The position numbers and the translations under genes were made by a program. The notes under the pieces were generated by a model. That model saw only the letters and a list, made by a program, of their open reading frames with translations, was not told the DNA's origin and ran no database searches. From RBG-16-66-20 sp964564865 (GTDB lineage Bacteria; Pseudomonadota; Gammaproteobacteria; Burkholderiales; SG8-39), in the NCBI GenBank assembly GCA_964564865.1, contig CAZMDA010000014.1, forward strand, positions 1 through 64,000: a stretch of DNA of 64,000 nucleotides. Reading direction: 5' to 3'. Within the stretch, counting starts at the first letter, position 1; every line of letters starts with the position of its first letter. Shown here in pieces: positions 15,884 to 24,660 of the stretch.

Positions 15884-15903
15884 ATGTAACCGATCGGTTA
15901 CAT
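15884..15903. repeat. Perfect 20-bp palindrome, copy 1, flanked by 10-bp direct repeats
   Basis: The site reads ATGTAACCGATCGGTTACAT, a perfect palindrome. It is enclosed by the direct repeat ACGGGCTTCC at 15873-15882 and 15905-15914. The identical 20-mer occurs again at 50509-50528. Dyads of this length and form resemble operators of TetR-family repressors, but no such gene is in the window. It lies 53 nt upstream of a small lipoprotein gene. Its identity as operator, repeat or chromosome-organisation site is undecided. Confidence 0.8.
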
Positions 15904-15955
15904 TACGGGCTTCCGGCGATGCCCTGTTGCAGCTTGACCGAGAAAGGAGAAGCCA

Positions 15956-16282
15956 ATGAAATCGAGACTTGCCGCCCTGTTGTTCCTCGCCTGCGCAGGC
16001 TGCGCCGGCGTCGGCCCGGCCCAGGCGCCCGGGTTCACGCCGGAAGTCCGCGCGCGGATCGTCGCCAACCAGACCACCGCGGACGAAGTGCGCCGGATCC
16101 TCGGCGAGCCGTCGCAGGTCCTCTGGTTGCGCGCCCAGCAGCGCCACGCCTGGGGCTATCGCTACCGGGGCGATTACGAAGCGCGGGAGTTCTGGGTCGA
16201 GCTCTCGGCGGACGGCAGGGTGCACGCGACCAGCGACGGGCCGGACTTCGCGGCCGGGCGCTACCGGTTCGGCGGGCAATAG
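15956..16282 (+). CDS. Small outer-membrane-type lipoprotein, BamE/SmpA-OmlA-like
   Basis: A 108-residue protein with a lipoprotein-like leader (hydrophobic 5-13, Cys13 and Cys16 as candidate lipidation sites). The mature part has the SmpA/OmlA pattern: a helix followed by QTTADEVRRILGEPSQVL and WGYRYRGDYEAREFWVEL strands. BamE itself is usually beside fur or recN; this is more likely a paralogue of unknown role. AGAAAGGAGAAG precedes the ATG as a strong ribosome binding site. The 20-bp palindrome lies about 53 nt upstream and could control it. Confidence 0.82.
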   Translation: MKSRLAALLFLACAGCAGVGPAQAPGFTPEVRARIVANQTTADEVRRILGEPSQVLWLRAQQRHAWGYRYRGDYEAREFWVELSADGRVHATSDGPDFAAGRYRFGGQ

Positions 16283-16295
16283 CCGCCGCGCCCCG

Positions 16296-17396
16296 CTAGG
16301 CGAGGTGCGCCAGCAGCGCCCGCGTGACCGCCTCGGGCTGCTCCTGCTGCACCCAATGCCCGGCGCCCTCGACCAGGACGGGCGGGGCCATCCGCGCGCA
16401 GGCGACGCGCTGCATCTTCTCGAAGTCCCCGGGCCGCTGGTAGATGCCCCAGTCGCTGCGGCCGGCGATGAAGCTGGCCGGAACGTCGATGGCACGGCCG
16501 GCGTAGAGCTGGTGGTCGGCAACGAAGCGCCCGCCGAGGCGGCAGCGGTACCAGTTGAGGCCGCCCTGGAAGCCGGTGCGCTCGTACTCCGAGCTGTAGA
16601 CGCGCAGCTCGTCCTCGGTGAGCCAGGCGCAGGCGGCGATCTGGGCGGCCGAGGGCATTTCCGAGGCCACGGTCTCGGCCATGCCCTTGTCGCGCTCCAT
16701 GATGTAGTAGGTGGGCATCTTCGCGATCTCCTCCGGCGCCCAGGAGGCGAGCGGCACGGGCCGGTTGGCAACCCAGTCGGCGCTCTTGTGGTGGTAGTAG
16801 GCGCGCAGGAAGGCGTGCACGCCCTGCGGGCAGCGATGCATGTCCGCGTCGGCCTCGCGCGTGCCGTAGTACCACTGGTAGTGCTTGCGCGGCGGGTCGA
16901 GCGCGCCGAGCTGCTCGTTGAGGCGCTCGGTCGAGGGCACGCCGGCGTCGGGCGCGAGGGCAGGCGGGCCGGCGAACGGCGCGCTCATCAGGACCAGCGA
17001 CCGGAACACGTCCGGCCGCACCAGCGCGCTCCAGGCCGCCACCATGGCGCCGAAATCGTGGCCGACGACCGCCGCCACGGACTTCAGGCCCAGCGCGTGG
17101 ACCAATCCCAAGCTGTCGCGCGCAAGATTGAGCGCCCGGCACGCGCCCCAGTCGCCGTCGTAGCCCGCGTCCCATCCCGTGGTGTGGCCGTAGCCGCGCT
17201 GGTCGGGGGCGATGACGTGGTAGCCCGCGTTCGCCAGCGCGGGCATCACCTTGCGCCAGCTGTAGGCGAGTTCGGGAAAGCCGTGCAGCAGAAGGACGGC
17301 GGGGCGTCCCGCCTCGCCCGCCTCGAGGACGTGCATCGCCAGGCCGTTGACGCCCGGCACCAGCCGCGAGCGGATTCCCGCGGGCAGGGCGTACAA
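16296..17396 (-). CDS. Epoxide hydrolase-type alpha/beta hydrolase
   Basis: A 366-residue alpha/beta hydrolase. The oxyanion motif is HGFPE (38-42), and the nucleophile is an aspartate, D114, in VVGHDFGAMVAAW, which marks epoxide hydrolases and haloalkane dehalogenases rather than esterases. A long cap domain (about 160-300) and the final GAGHWVQQEQPE histidine fit epoxide hydrolases. The start appears to be TTG at 17396, one base after the stop of the dehydratase gene, so translation is probably coupled. No in-frame ATG occurs before residue 21. It is the last gene of a receptor-dehydratase-hydrolase operon. Confidence 0.85.
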   Translation of the reverse strand: MYALPAGIRSRLVPGVNGLAMHVLEAGEAGRPAVLLLHGFPELAYSWRKVMPALANAGYHVIAPDQRGYGHTTGWDAGYDGDWGACRALNLARDSLGLVHALGLKSVAAVVGHDFGAMVAAWSALVRPDVFRSLVLMSAPFAGPPALAPDAGVPSTERLNEQLGALDPPRKHYQWYYGTREADADMHRCPQGVHAFLRAYYHHKSADWVANRPVPLASWAPEEIAKMPTYYIMERDKGMAETVASEMPSAAQIAACAWLTEDELRVYSSEYERTGFQGGLNWYRCRLGGRFVADHQLYAGRAIDVPASFIAGRSDWGIYQRPGDFEKMQRVACARMAPPVLVEGAGHWVQQEQPEAVTRALLAHLA

Positions 17397-17397
17397 C

Positions 17398-19128
<1,731 letters not shown>

Positions 19129-19130
19129 GG

Positions 19131-20126
19131 CTAGTCCGGCTTGATGCCGGCGCGGTTCACCACGGCGGTCCAGCGCTCCACCTCGGCCTTCATGAAGGCG
19201 CCGAACTCCTCGGGCGTGCCCGCCACGACGTCGAAGCCGATCTGCGTCATGCGCTCGCGCACCTCGGGCGAGCGCAGCGCGCGCACCGTGGCGTCGTTCA
19301 GCTTCGCCACGATGTCGCGCGGCGTCTTCGCCGGCGCCGCCGCGGCCTGCCACGAGGTCACCACCAGGTCCGGGAAGCCGGCCTCGGCCGCGTTCGGCAC
19401 CGCCGGCAGCTGCGGGTGGCGCGCCTTCGCCGTCACCGCGAAGGCCTTCATGCGGCCGGCCTTGATGTAGTTGGTGACCGCGCCCAGGTTCTGGAACGAC
19501 AGGTCCACCTGGCTGCCCATGAGGTCGGTCTGGCAGGCGGCGCCGCCGCGGTAGGGCACGTGCACCGCGAAGATGCCCGCGCCTTGCTTGAAGACTTCGC
19601 CGGTGAGGTGGTCCGACGAGCCGGTGCCGCTGGAGCAGTACGACAGGCGCCCCGGGTTCTTCTTCGCGTAGTCGACCAGCTCCTTCATGGTCTTCGCCGG
19701 CAGGTCGGGCCGCGTCACCAGCACGTTCGGCGTGGTCACCGCCAGTGTGATCGGCGCGAAGTCGCGCAGCGGGTTGTAGCGCAGGTCCTTGAACAGGGCG
19801 GCGTTGATGGAGAACACCCCGATCGAGCCCACCAGGATGGTGTAGCCGTCGGGCTCGGCCTTGGCGACGAACTCGGCGGCGATGGCGCCGTTGGCGCCGG
19901 GCCGGTTCTCCACCACCGCCGGCTGGCCGAGGAGCTCCTGGAACTTCGAGCCGATGGCGCGGCCGACGATATCGGAGGAGCCGCCGGCAACGAACGGGAT
20001 CACGACCCGGATCGGCTTCGAGGGAAACGCCTGCGCCTGCGCGCCGGCGGCGGCGGCCAGGCCCGCGGCGAGCAGGGCCGCGGCGGCGAGCGGGGTGCGA
20101 AGCGGATTGCGGATGGTGGTGGTCAT
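19131..20126 (-). CDS. Tripartite tricarboxylate transporter substrate-binding protein (TctC/Bug family)
   Basis: A 331-residue periplasmic receptor. A signal peptide of about 32 residues ends AQA, and the mature protein starts FPSKPIRVVIPFVAGGSSDI, the standard Bug opening. Further family marks are VVENRPGANGAIAA and PYRGGAACQTDLMGSQVDL. Such receptors bind carboxylates; membrane partners TctA/TctB are absent here, which is usual for orphan Bug genes. Promoter TTGACG-N17-TAGACT lies upstream, with AGAGGG 7 nt before the ATG. It is cotranscribed with a dehydratase and an epoxide hydrolase. Confidence 0.93.
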   Translation of the reverse strand: MTTTIRNPLRTPLAAAALLAAGLAAAAGAQAQAFPSKPIRVVIPFVAGGSSDIVGRAIGSKFQELLGQPAVVENRPGANGAIAAEFVAKAEPDGYTILVGSIGVFSINAALFKDLRYNPLRDFAPITLAVTTPNVLVTRPDLPAKTMKELVDYAKKNPGRLSYCSSGTGSSDHLTGEVFKQGAGIFAVHVPYRGGAACQTDLMGSQVDLSFQNLGAVTNYIKAGRMKAFAVTAKARHPQLPAVPNAAEAGFPDLVVTSWQAAAAPAKTPRDIVAKLNDATVRALRSPEVRERMTQIGFDVVAGTPEEFGAFMKAEVERWTAVVNRAGIKPD

Positions 20127-20161
20127 GGCGCGGCCCTCTGCCTCCTGGATGGGGAGGGGGC

Positions 20162-20190
20162 AGTCTAGGAAGGCCCGGGGGCAGCGTCAA
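20162..20190 (-). promoter_or_regulatory. Sigma-70 promoter for the receptor-dehydratase operon
   Basis: On the minus strand TTGACG (20185-20190) and TAGACT (20162-20167) are separated by exactly 17 nt. Transcription would start near 20155, leaving about 28 nt of leader before the ATG at 20126. The facing permease gene has its own -10-like TATAAA at 20201-20206, so the 88-nt gap is a divergent promoter region. Confidence 0.55.
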
Positions 20191-20214
20191 ATCACGGAGG
20201 TATAAACTCGATAC

Positions 20215-20988
20215 ATGGCATCCGCCGCCGAGTTTCTCCTCCGCCCGCGCAGCTGGCAGCGGCTCGCCCGCGTCGCCGGCTACGCCACCGTGGCCGCGCT
20301 CGCCCCCTCCAGCTACGGCCCGGCGGCGAGGGAGATCGCGGTGCGCCAGGTCTACCTCACCGCCTGGAAGGTGCTGCCGGGGTACCTTGCCTTCACCGCG
20401 CTGCTAAGCGTGGTGCTGATCCAGATCGCCGACGGCGCGCTGCGCGCCTACGGCCTCGCCCAGTACTCGCTGGAGCTCGTGCTGCGCGTGCTGGTGCTGG
20501 AGCTGGTGCCGCTGCTCACGGTGTTCTTCGTCGCCTTCCGCTCCGGCGCCGCGGTCGCCGCCGAGATCGCGGTGATGCGGGTCACCGGGGAACTGGACGA
20601 CACCGCCGAAGCGGGCTCCGACGAACTGCGCGGCGAGCTGGTGCCGCGCGTCGCCGCCGGCGCGCTGTCGGTGTTCGCGCTGACGACGCTGGGCGGCATG
20701 CTCGCGCTCGCCATCACCTACTGGTCCTACTTCCATACCTCGCGCGCCGGCTTCTTCGTGTTCACGCGCGTGGTGGGCACGGTGTTCGACGACCTGGTGC
20801 TGGCGGGCCTTGCGCTCAAGTTCGTCCTCTTCGGCGCCGCGGTGGCGCTGATCCCGATCGCCTCGGGCCTGGAAGCCGAGCGCGACCGCATGAAATCGGT
20901 CCCGGCGGTGGTGCTGGCCGGGCTGATGAAGCTGGTCCTCGCCATCGCGCTCATCGAAGTGGTGGTTTTGATGGTGAAATACGTCTGA
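20215..20988 (+). CDS. MlaE-like ABC transporter permease
   Basis: A 257-residue membrane protein with about five hydrophobic segments. The MlaE core is visible as ELVPLLTVFFVAFRSGAAVAAEIAVMRVTGELD (split here by its two halves ELVPLLTVFF and RSGAAVAAEI). MlaE permeases move phospholipids between membranes together with an MlaF ATPase and an MCE protein. Here the ATPase gene is missing and the MCE gene follows after 2 nt. The loop after the core diverges from the canonical MGIDP-type sequence. TATAAA at 20201-20206 lies 8 nt before the ATG. Confidence 0.83.
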   Translation: MASAAEFLLRPRSWQRLARVAGYATVAALAPSSYGPAAREIAVRQVYLTAWKVLPGYLAFTALLSVVLIQIADGALRAYGLAQYSLELVLRVLVLELVPLLTVFFVAFRSGAAVAAEIAVMRVTGELDDTAEAGSDELRGELVPRVAAGALSVFALTTLGGMLALAITYWSYFHTSRAGFFVFTRVVGTVFDDLVLAGLALKFVLFGAAVALIPIASGLEAERDRMKSVPAVVLAGLMKLVLAIALIEVVVLMVKYV

Positions 20989-20990
20989 GC

Positions 20991-21995
20991 ATGGACCCGA
21001 AACCGGCGGACACCGGCGGCCTCGCGCCGCGCAGCATGGGAGTGAAGGTGGGCATCCTGCTCGCCGTCACCGTCATGGTCGCGATCGCCTTCGTCGGCTA
21101 CGTGCTGTATGCGCGCGGCGCGTTCGAGAATTTCCAGCGCCTCACGCTGGTGGCCGACAACGTCGAGGGCGTGACCGTCGGCATGGACCTCACCTACGCC
21201 GGTTTCCCGATCGGCCGCGTGCGGCGGCTGTCGCTGGGGAACGACGGCAAGGCCCGCATCCATATCCGCGTCCCGGAGAGCGAGACGCGCTGGCTGCGCA
21301 GCTCCACCGTGTTCGTCATGGACGTGCCGCTGGTGGGCGGGGCGAAGCTGCGCGCCTTCAGCGGCAACCTGCAGGACCCGCCGCTGCCGGACCGCGCTGA
21401 GCGCATGGTGCTGCGCGGCGACGCCAACGCCGAGGTCCCGCTCATGATCGCGACCGTGCGCCAGGCGCTGGAGAACGTGGAGAGCATGACCGCGCGCGAT
21501 TCCAGCCTGCAGCAGAGCATCGACAACGCGAAAGCGGTGACCTCGCGCATGGCGGGCAGGTACGGCGTGCTGGGCGGGGTGCTGGGCAGCGAGGACAACG
21601 CGCGCAAGGTGATCGCCTCCATCGACCGCGCCAACGCGCTGCTGGCGAACCTGGGCGGGGTGTCCCTGAAGCTGGACGCGGTGCTGGCGAAGACCGACCA
21701 GCGCCTCTACGGCGCAGGCGGCATCGCCGACGAGGCGCAGAAGGCGGCGGCGCAGGCCGGCGCGATGCTCGCCGAGGTGCGCGAACGCCTGAAGGCGGTG
21801 GACGCGATCCTGGCCGACGCCCAGTCGGTGAGCGCGAGCGCGAAGACCGCCGCGGCGAACGTCGCCGGCGCCACCGCGGACCTGGGGGCGCTGCGCGCCG
21901 AGGTGGAGGCCAGCCTGCGCAAGGTCAACTCGCTCATCGAGGAGATCAACCGCAAGTGGCCCTTCGAGCGCGACACCCGGATCAGGCTGCCGTGA
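20991..21995 (+). CDS. MlaD/MCE family lipid-transport protein
   Basis: A 334-residue protein with one N-terminal membrane anchor (about 18-38) and an MCE domain at about 45-130, including DNVEGVTVGMDLTYAGFPIG and the strands through RIHIRVPESE. A long helical C-terminal part (about 160-325) follows, as in MCE proteins that span the periplasm. It likely presents lipids to the permease encoded upstream. Its TGA overlaps the GTG start of the next lipoprotein gene. I see no ATPase subunit in the cluster. Confidence 0.88.
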   Translation: MDPKPADTGGLAPRSMGVKVGILLAVTVMVAIAFVGYVLYARGAFENFQRLTLVADNVEGVTVGMDLTYAGFPIGRVRRLSLGNDGKARIHIRVPESETRWLRSSTVFVMDVPLVGGAKLRAFSGNLQDPPLPDRAERMVLRGDANAEVPLMIATVRQALENVESMTARDSSLQQSIDNAKAVTSRMAGRYGVLGGVLGSEDNARKVIASIDRANALLANLGGVSLKLDAVLAKTDQRLYGAGGIADEAQKAAAQAGAMLAEVRERLKAVDAILADAQSVSASAKTAAANVAGATADLGALRAEVEASLRKVNSLIEEINRKWPFERDTRIRLP

Positions 21996-22576
21996 GAAAT
22001 CAGGGACGGACCACGATTTTCCTCGCCGCGCTGCTCGCCGGCTGCGCCGGCGGCCCGGTGCCGCCCGACTGGCAGCTGGAGGCGCGCGCCGCGCTGCAGG
22101 GCTTCGAGAAGCACTACCTGGAGGGGAACACCCGGGTCGCGGAGGTCGAGTTCGCGCGCGCGCGCGACGCGGTGCGCGCCACCGGCCGCGCCGATCTTCT
22201 CGCTCGCGTGGAACTGGCGCGCTGCGCGACGCGCATCGCGGGCCTGGAGGCCGACGGCTGCCCGGGGTTCGAGGCGCTGCGCCGCGACGCCGGCCCCGAA
22301 GAGCTGGCGTACGCGGACTACCTCGCGGGCAGGGGCAAGCATACGGTTGCGGAAGACGCGCTCTCCCGGCTCGTCGCCGCAGGGGTGGCGTTCCGGTCCG
22401 GCGCCGTCACGCCGGCGCAGATCGCCGCCGCGATCGACACCGCGTCAGCCCAGGGCTGGCGCCGGCCGCTGCTGGCGTGGCTGGAGGTGGAGGCGAGGCG
22501 CGCCGAGGCTGCGGGCGATCGCGAGGCGGCCGAGCGCCTGCGGCGCCGGATCGCGCTCGTGCTGGGAAAGAGCTAA
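21992..22576 (+). CDS. Hypothetical lipoprotein of the MCE cluster
   Basis: A 194-residue protein starting at GTG 21992, overlapping the MCE gene stop by 4 nt. A lipoprotein signal with lipobox LLAGC gives Cys18 as the lipidated residue. The rest is an Ala/Arg/Glu-rich helical protein resembling TPR-like repeats, with no named domain recognised. Position suggests an outer-membrane or periplasmic accessory of the MCE system. Its TAA shares bases with the TAG of the CoA-transferase gene on the other strand (22573-22576). Confidence 0.78.
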   Translation: MRNQGRTTIFLAALLAGCAGGPVPPDWQLEARAALQGFEKHYLEGNTRVAEVEFARARDAVRATGRADLLARVELARCATRIAGLEADGCPGFEALRRDAGPEELAYADYLAGRGKHTVAEDALSRLVAAGVAFRSGAVTPAQIAAAIDTASAQGWRRPLLAWLEVEARRAEAAGDREAAERLRRRIALVLGKS

Positions 22577-23223
22577 GCCGCCGCCTTCCACTTCAGCGGC
22601 ACGCCGTTCAGCTTCTGCAGTTCCTCGAAGCCCAGGCCCTCGGCGCAGATCTCCACCAGGTGCAGCCCGTCGGGCTTGACGTCGATCACCGCGAGGTCGG
22701 TGTAGATGCGGGTGACGCAGCGCACGCCGGTGAGCGGATAGCTGCAGCGCTCGACGATCTTCGATTCGCCCTTCTTGGTGAGATGTTCCATCGTGACGAA
22801 CACCTGCTTCGCGCCCGCGGCGAGGTCCATCGCCCCGCCCACCGCCGGGATCGCGTCCGCTTCGCCCGTATGCCAGTTGGCGATGTCGCCGTTGGCCGCG
22901 ACCTGGAACGCCCCCAGCACGCAGATGTCGATGTGGCCGCCGCGGATCATGCCGAACGAGTCGGCGTGGTGGAAGTACGAGCCGCCCTGCAGGATGGTGG
23001 CCGGGGCCTTGCCGGCGTCGATCAGGTCCGGGTCCTCGCTGCCCGGCGCGGGCTTCGGCCCCAGGCCGAGGATGCCGTTCTCGCTGTGCAGGATGACCTC
23101 GCGGTCCCTCGGGATGTGGTTGGCCACCAGGGTCGGCAGGCCGATGCCCAGGTTCACGTAGGCGCCCTCGGGGATGTCGCGCGCCACGCGCGCGGCGATC
23201 TGGTTGCGGTCGAGTTTCTTCAT
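22573..23223 (-). CDS. 3-oxoacid/acetate-type CoA-transferase subunit B
   Basis: A 216-residue CoA-transferase beta subunit. The catalytic glutamate is E48 in ILHSENGILG, and the family core includes VNLGIGLPTLVANHIP and GGHIDICVLGAFQVAANGDIANW. These enzymes move CoA between acyl-CoA and free acids such as acetoacetate, 3-oxoadipate or succinate. ATG 23223 overlaps the stop of subunit A by 4 nt (ATGA), the usual arrangement. Substrate is not decided by context; ketone-body (ScoB-like) or aromatic-catabolic (PcaJ-like) roles both fit. Confidence 0.93.
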   Translation of the reverse strand: MKKLDRNQIAARVARDIPEGAYVNLGIGLPTLVANHIPRDREVILHSENGILGLGPKPAPGSEDPDLIDAGKAPATILQGGSYFHHADSFGMIRGGHIDICVLGAFQVAANGDIANWHTGEADAIPAVGGAMDLAAGAKQVFVTMEHLTKKGESKIVERCSYPLTGVRCVTRIYTDLAVIDVKPDGLHLVEICAEGLGFEELQKLNGVPLKWKAAA

Positions 23224-23900
23224 GCGGCCTTCCTCAGCGCGTCCACCTGCACCACCCGCTGCACGAAGATGCCGGGGGTCACCACGTGCTCCGGGTCGAT
23301 CGCGCCCAGCGGCACCGTCTCGCGCACCTGCACCACGGTGCATTTCGCCGCCGCCGCCATGATCGGGCCGAAGTTGCGCGCCGTCTTGCGGTAGGCGAGG
23401 TTGCCCCAGCGGTCGGCACGGTCGGCCTTGATGAGCGCGTAGTCGCCGTGGATCGGGTACTCGAGCACGTAGTCGCGGCCGTTGATGCGGCGCGTTTCCT
23501 TGCCCTCGGCGAGGCGGGTGCCGAAGGCGGTCGGGGTGTAGAACGCGCCCACGCCTGCGCCGGCGGCGCGGATGCGCTCGGCGAGGGTGCCCTGCGGCAC
23601 CAGCTCGAGCTCGATCTCGCCCGCGCGCCAGGCCTTGTCGAAGTGCCAGGAATCGGTCTGGCGCGGGAAGGAGCACAGGATCTTGCGCACGCGCTTGGCG
23701 GCGATCAGCGCGGCGAGGCCGGCATCGGCGTTGCCGGCGTTGTTGTTCACCACGGTGAGGTTCTTCGCGCCCTGCGCGATCAGCGCGTCGATCAGCTCGG
23801 AGGGCATGCCGGCGTTGCCGAAGCCGCCGATGAGGATGGTGGCGCCATCGGGCACGTCCGCCAGCGCCGCGGCGGGGGAGGCGAGGATTTTGTCGATCAT
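23220..23900 (-). CDS. 3-oxoacid/acetate-type CoA-transferase subunit A
   Basis: A 226-residue CoA-transferase alpha subunit with the glycine-rich opening GGFGNAGMPSELIDAL and the family segment VVNNNAGNADAGLAAL. The closing region carries RKTARNFGPIMAAAAKCTVV and the domain end typical of ScoA/PcaI. It forms a heterotetramer with subunit B encoded just downstream. A -10-like TAAGAT sits at 23907-23912 on the minus strand, only 6 nt before the ATG, and no ribosome binding site fits between, so the message may be leaderless. Confidence 0.93.
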   Translation of the reverse strand: MIDKILASPAAALADVPDGATILIGGFGNAGMPSELIDALIAQGAKNLTVVNNNAGNADAGLAALIAAKRVRKILCSFPRQTDSWHFDKAWRAGEIELELVPQGTLAERIRAAGAGVGAFYTPTAFGTRLAEGKETRRINGRDYVLEYPIHGDYALIKADRADRWGNLAYRKTARNFGPIMAAAAKCTVVQVRETVPLGAIDPEHVVTPGIFVQRVVQVDALRKAA

Positions 23901-24075
23901 GGCCGAATCTTAGCGGCGGAGGCGCCGGATCGAGGCAGGAACGCCAAATAGCTCACATTCCACTTTCATTGACTTTCCTAACCCATTGATTTTCCGCACT
24001 ATTGAAGTCCTCAGTTTCGACCTCCGGAAGTGTTGCTAAGTCGTTGTCAGGCTTAGGAAAAACCCCGTTCTTTTC

Positions 24076-24103
24076 TTGACCGATCCGGGTCATTTCGCAT
24101 AAA
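24076..24103 (+). promoter_or_regulatory. Promoter of the dcw cluster (Pmra)
   Basis: TTGACC (24076-24081) and CATAAA (24098-24103) are spaced by 16 nt, giving a start site near 24110 and a leader of about 70 nt. A dyad TGACC-GATCCG-GGTCA at 24077-24092 overlaps the -35 box and spacer. It is the only good promoter seen before the run of overlapping genes from mraZ onward, matching the major promoter position in other proteobacteria. Confidence 0.65.
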
Positions 24104-24130
24104 GTGGGAAAACGTAGAAAAAAGTGGCGC
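24101..24130 (+). promoter_or_regulatory. MraZ operator-like repeats
   Basis: Three decamers in register show TGGG at 24105, TAGA at 24115 and TGGC at 24125, each preceded by A-rich bases. MraZ is known to bind direct TGGG-type repeats spaced 10 bp apart, upstream of its own gene. Outer repeats match best and the middle one is degenerate. Position just downstream of the promoter fits autorepression of the cluster by MraZ. Confidence 0.6.
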
Positions 24131-24180
24131 CGCAGGGGTTCCTTTCCCTTGCCGCGGCGAAAAGGCGGGAGACACGGCAC

Positions 24181-24633
24181 ATGGGCGGGTCGTTTCACGG
24201 CGCGGTTCTGGTCACGCTGGACGCGAAGGGTCGCTTGTCGATCCCGACGCGCCATCGCGACGCGCTGTTCGCCGGCGGCCGCACGCTGGTGCTCACCGCG
24301 CACCCGGACGGATGCGCGCTCGTGTACCCGGAGGCCGAGTGGGAACGCGTGCGCGCGCAGGTGGCGAAGTTCCCCAGCTTCAGCGCGCAGGCGAGCTGGT
24401 GGAAGCGGCTGCTGCTCGGCTTCGAGGAGCATGTCGCGCCCGACGCCTCGGGCCGCGTGCTGCTCTCCAGCGGGCTGCGCATGCACGCGAAGCTGGAGCG
24501 CGAGGCGATGCTGGTCGGCCAGAGCCACTACTTCGAGCTCTGGGACGCCGGCGTCTGGAGCGCCAAGCTCGCCGCCGCGAACCTGACCGGCAGCGGCGCG
24601 CCGCCGCAGGGCATGGAGGATTTCTCGCTGTGA
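24181..24633 (+). CDS. mraZ: Transcriptional regulator MraZ
   Basis: A 150-residue protein starting at ATG 24181, where the family N-terminus (FHGAVLVTLDAKGRLSIPTRHRD) begins. A second copy of the SpoVT/AbrB-like half-domain follows (EEHVAPDASGRVLLSSGLRMHAKLE), as in all MraZ proteins. MraZ forms a ring and represses the dcw operon by binding repeated boxes; matching boxes occur at 24105-24128. GGGAG about 10-14 nt upstream is a weak binding site. It is the first gene of the cluster, 27 nt before rsmH. Confidence 0.96.
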   Translation: MGGSFHGAVLVTLDAKGRLSIPTRHRDALFAGGRTLVLTAHPDGCALVYPEAEWERVRAQVAKFPSFSAQASWWKRLLLGFEEHVAPDASGRVLLSSGLRMHAKLEREAMLVGQSHYFELWDAGVWSAKLAAANLTGSGAPPQGMEDFSL

Positions 24634-24660
24634 GTTCCGGCGGCGAGGGAGACGCCACGC

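Larger units (their letters stand above)
23901..24180. other. AT-rich divergent intergenic region upstream of the dcw cluster
   Basis: This 280-nt gap between the CoA-transferase and mraZ is strikingly AT-rich against its surroundings, mainly 23940-24130. It carries the mraZ promoter, the TGACC-N6-GGTCA dyad, the 10-nt-spaced MraZ-type boxes, and a distant inverted repeat TTTCCTAA (23974-23981) / TTAGGAAA (24053-24060). On the minus strand a 46-codon frame runs from ATG 24092 to a stop at 23953, without a ribosome binding site; it is not called as a gene. Confidence 0.6.
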
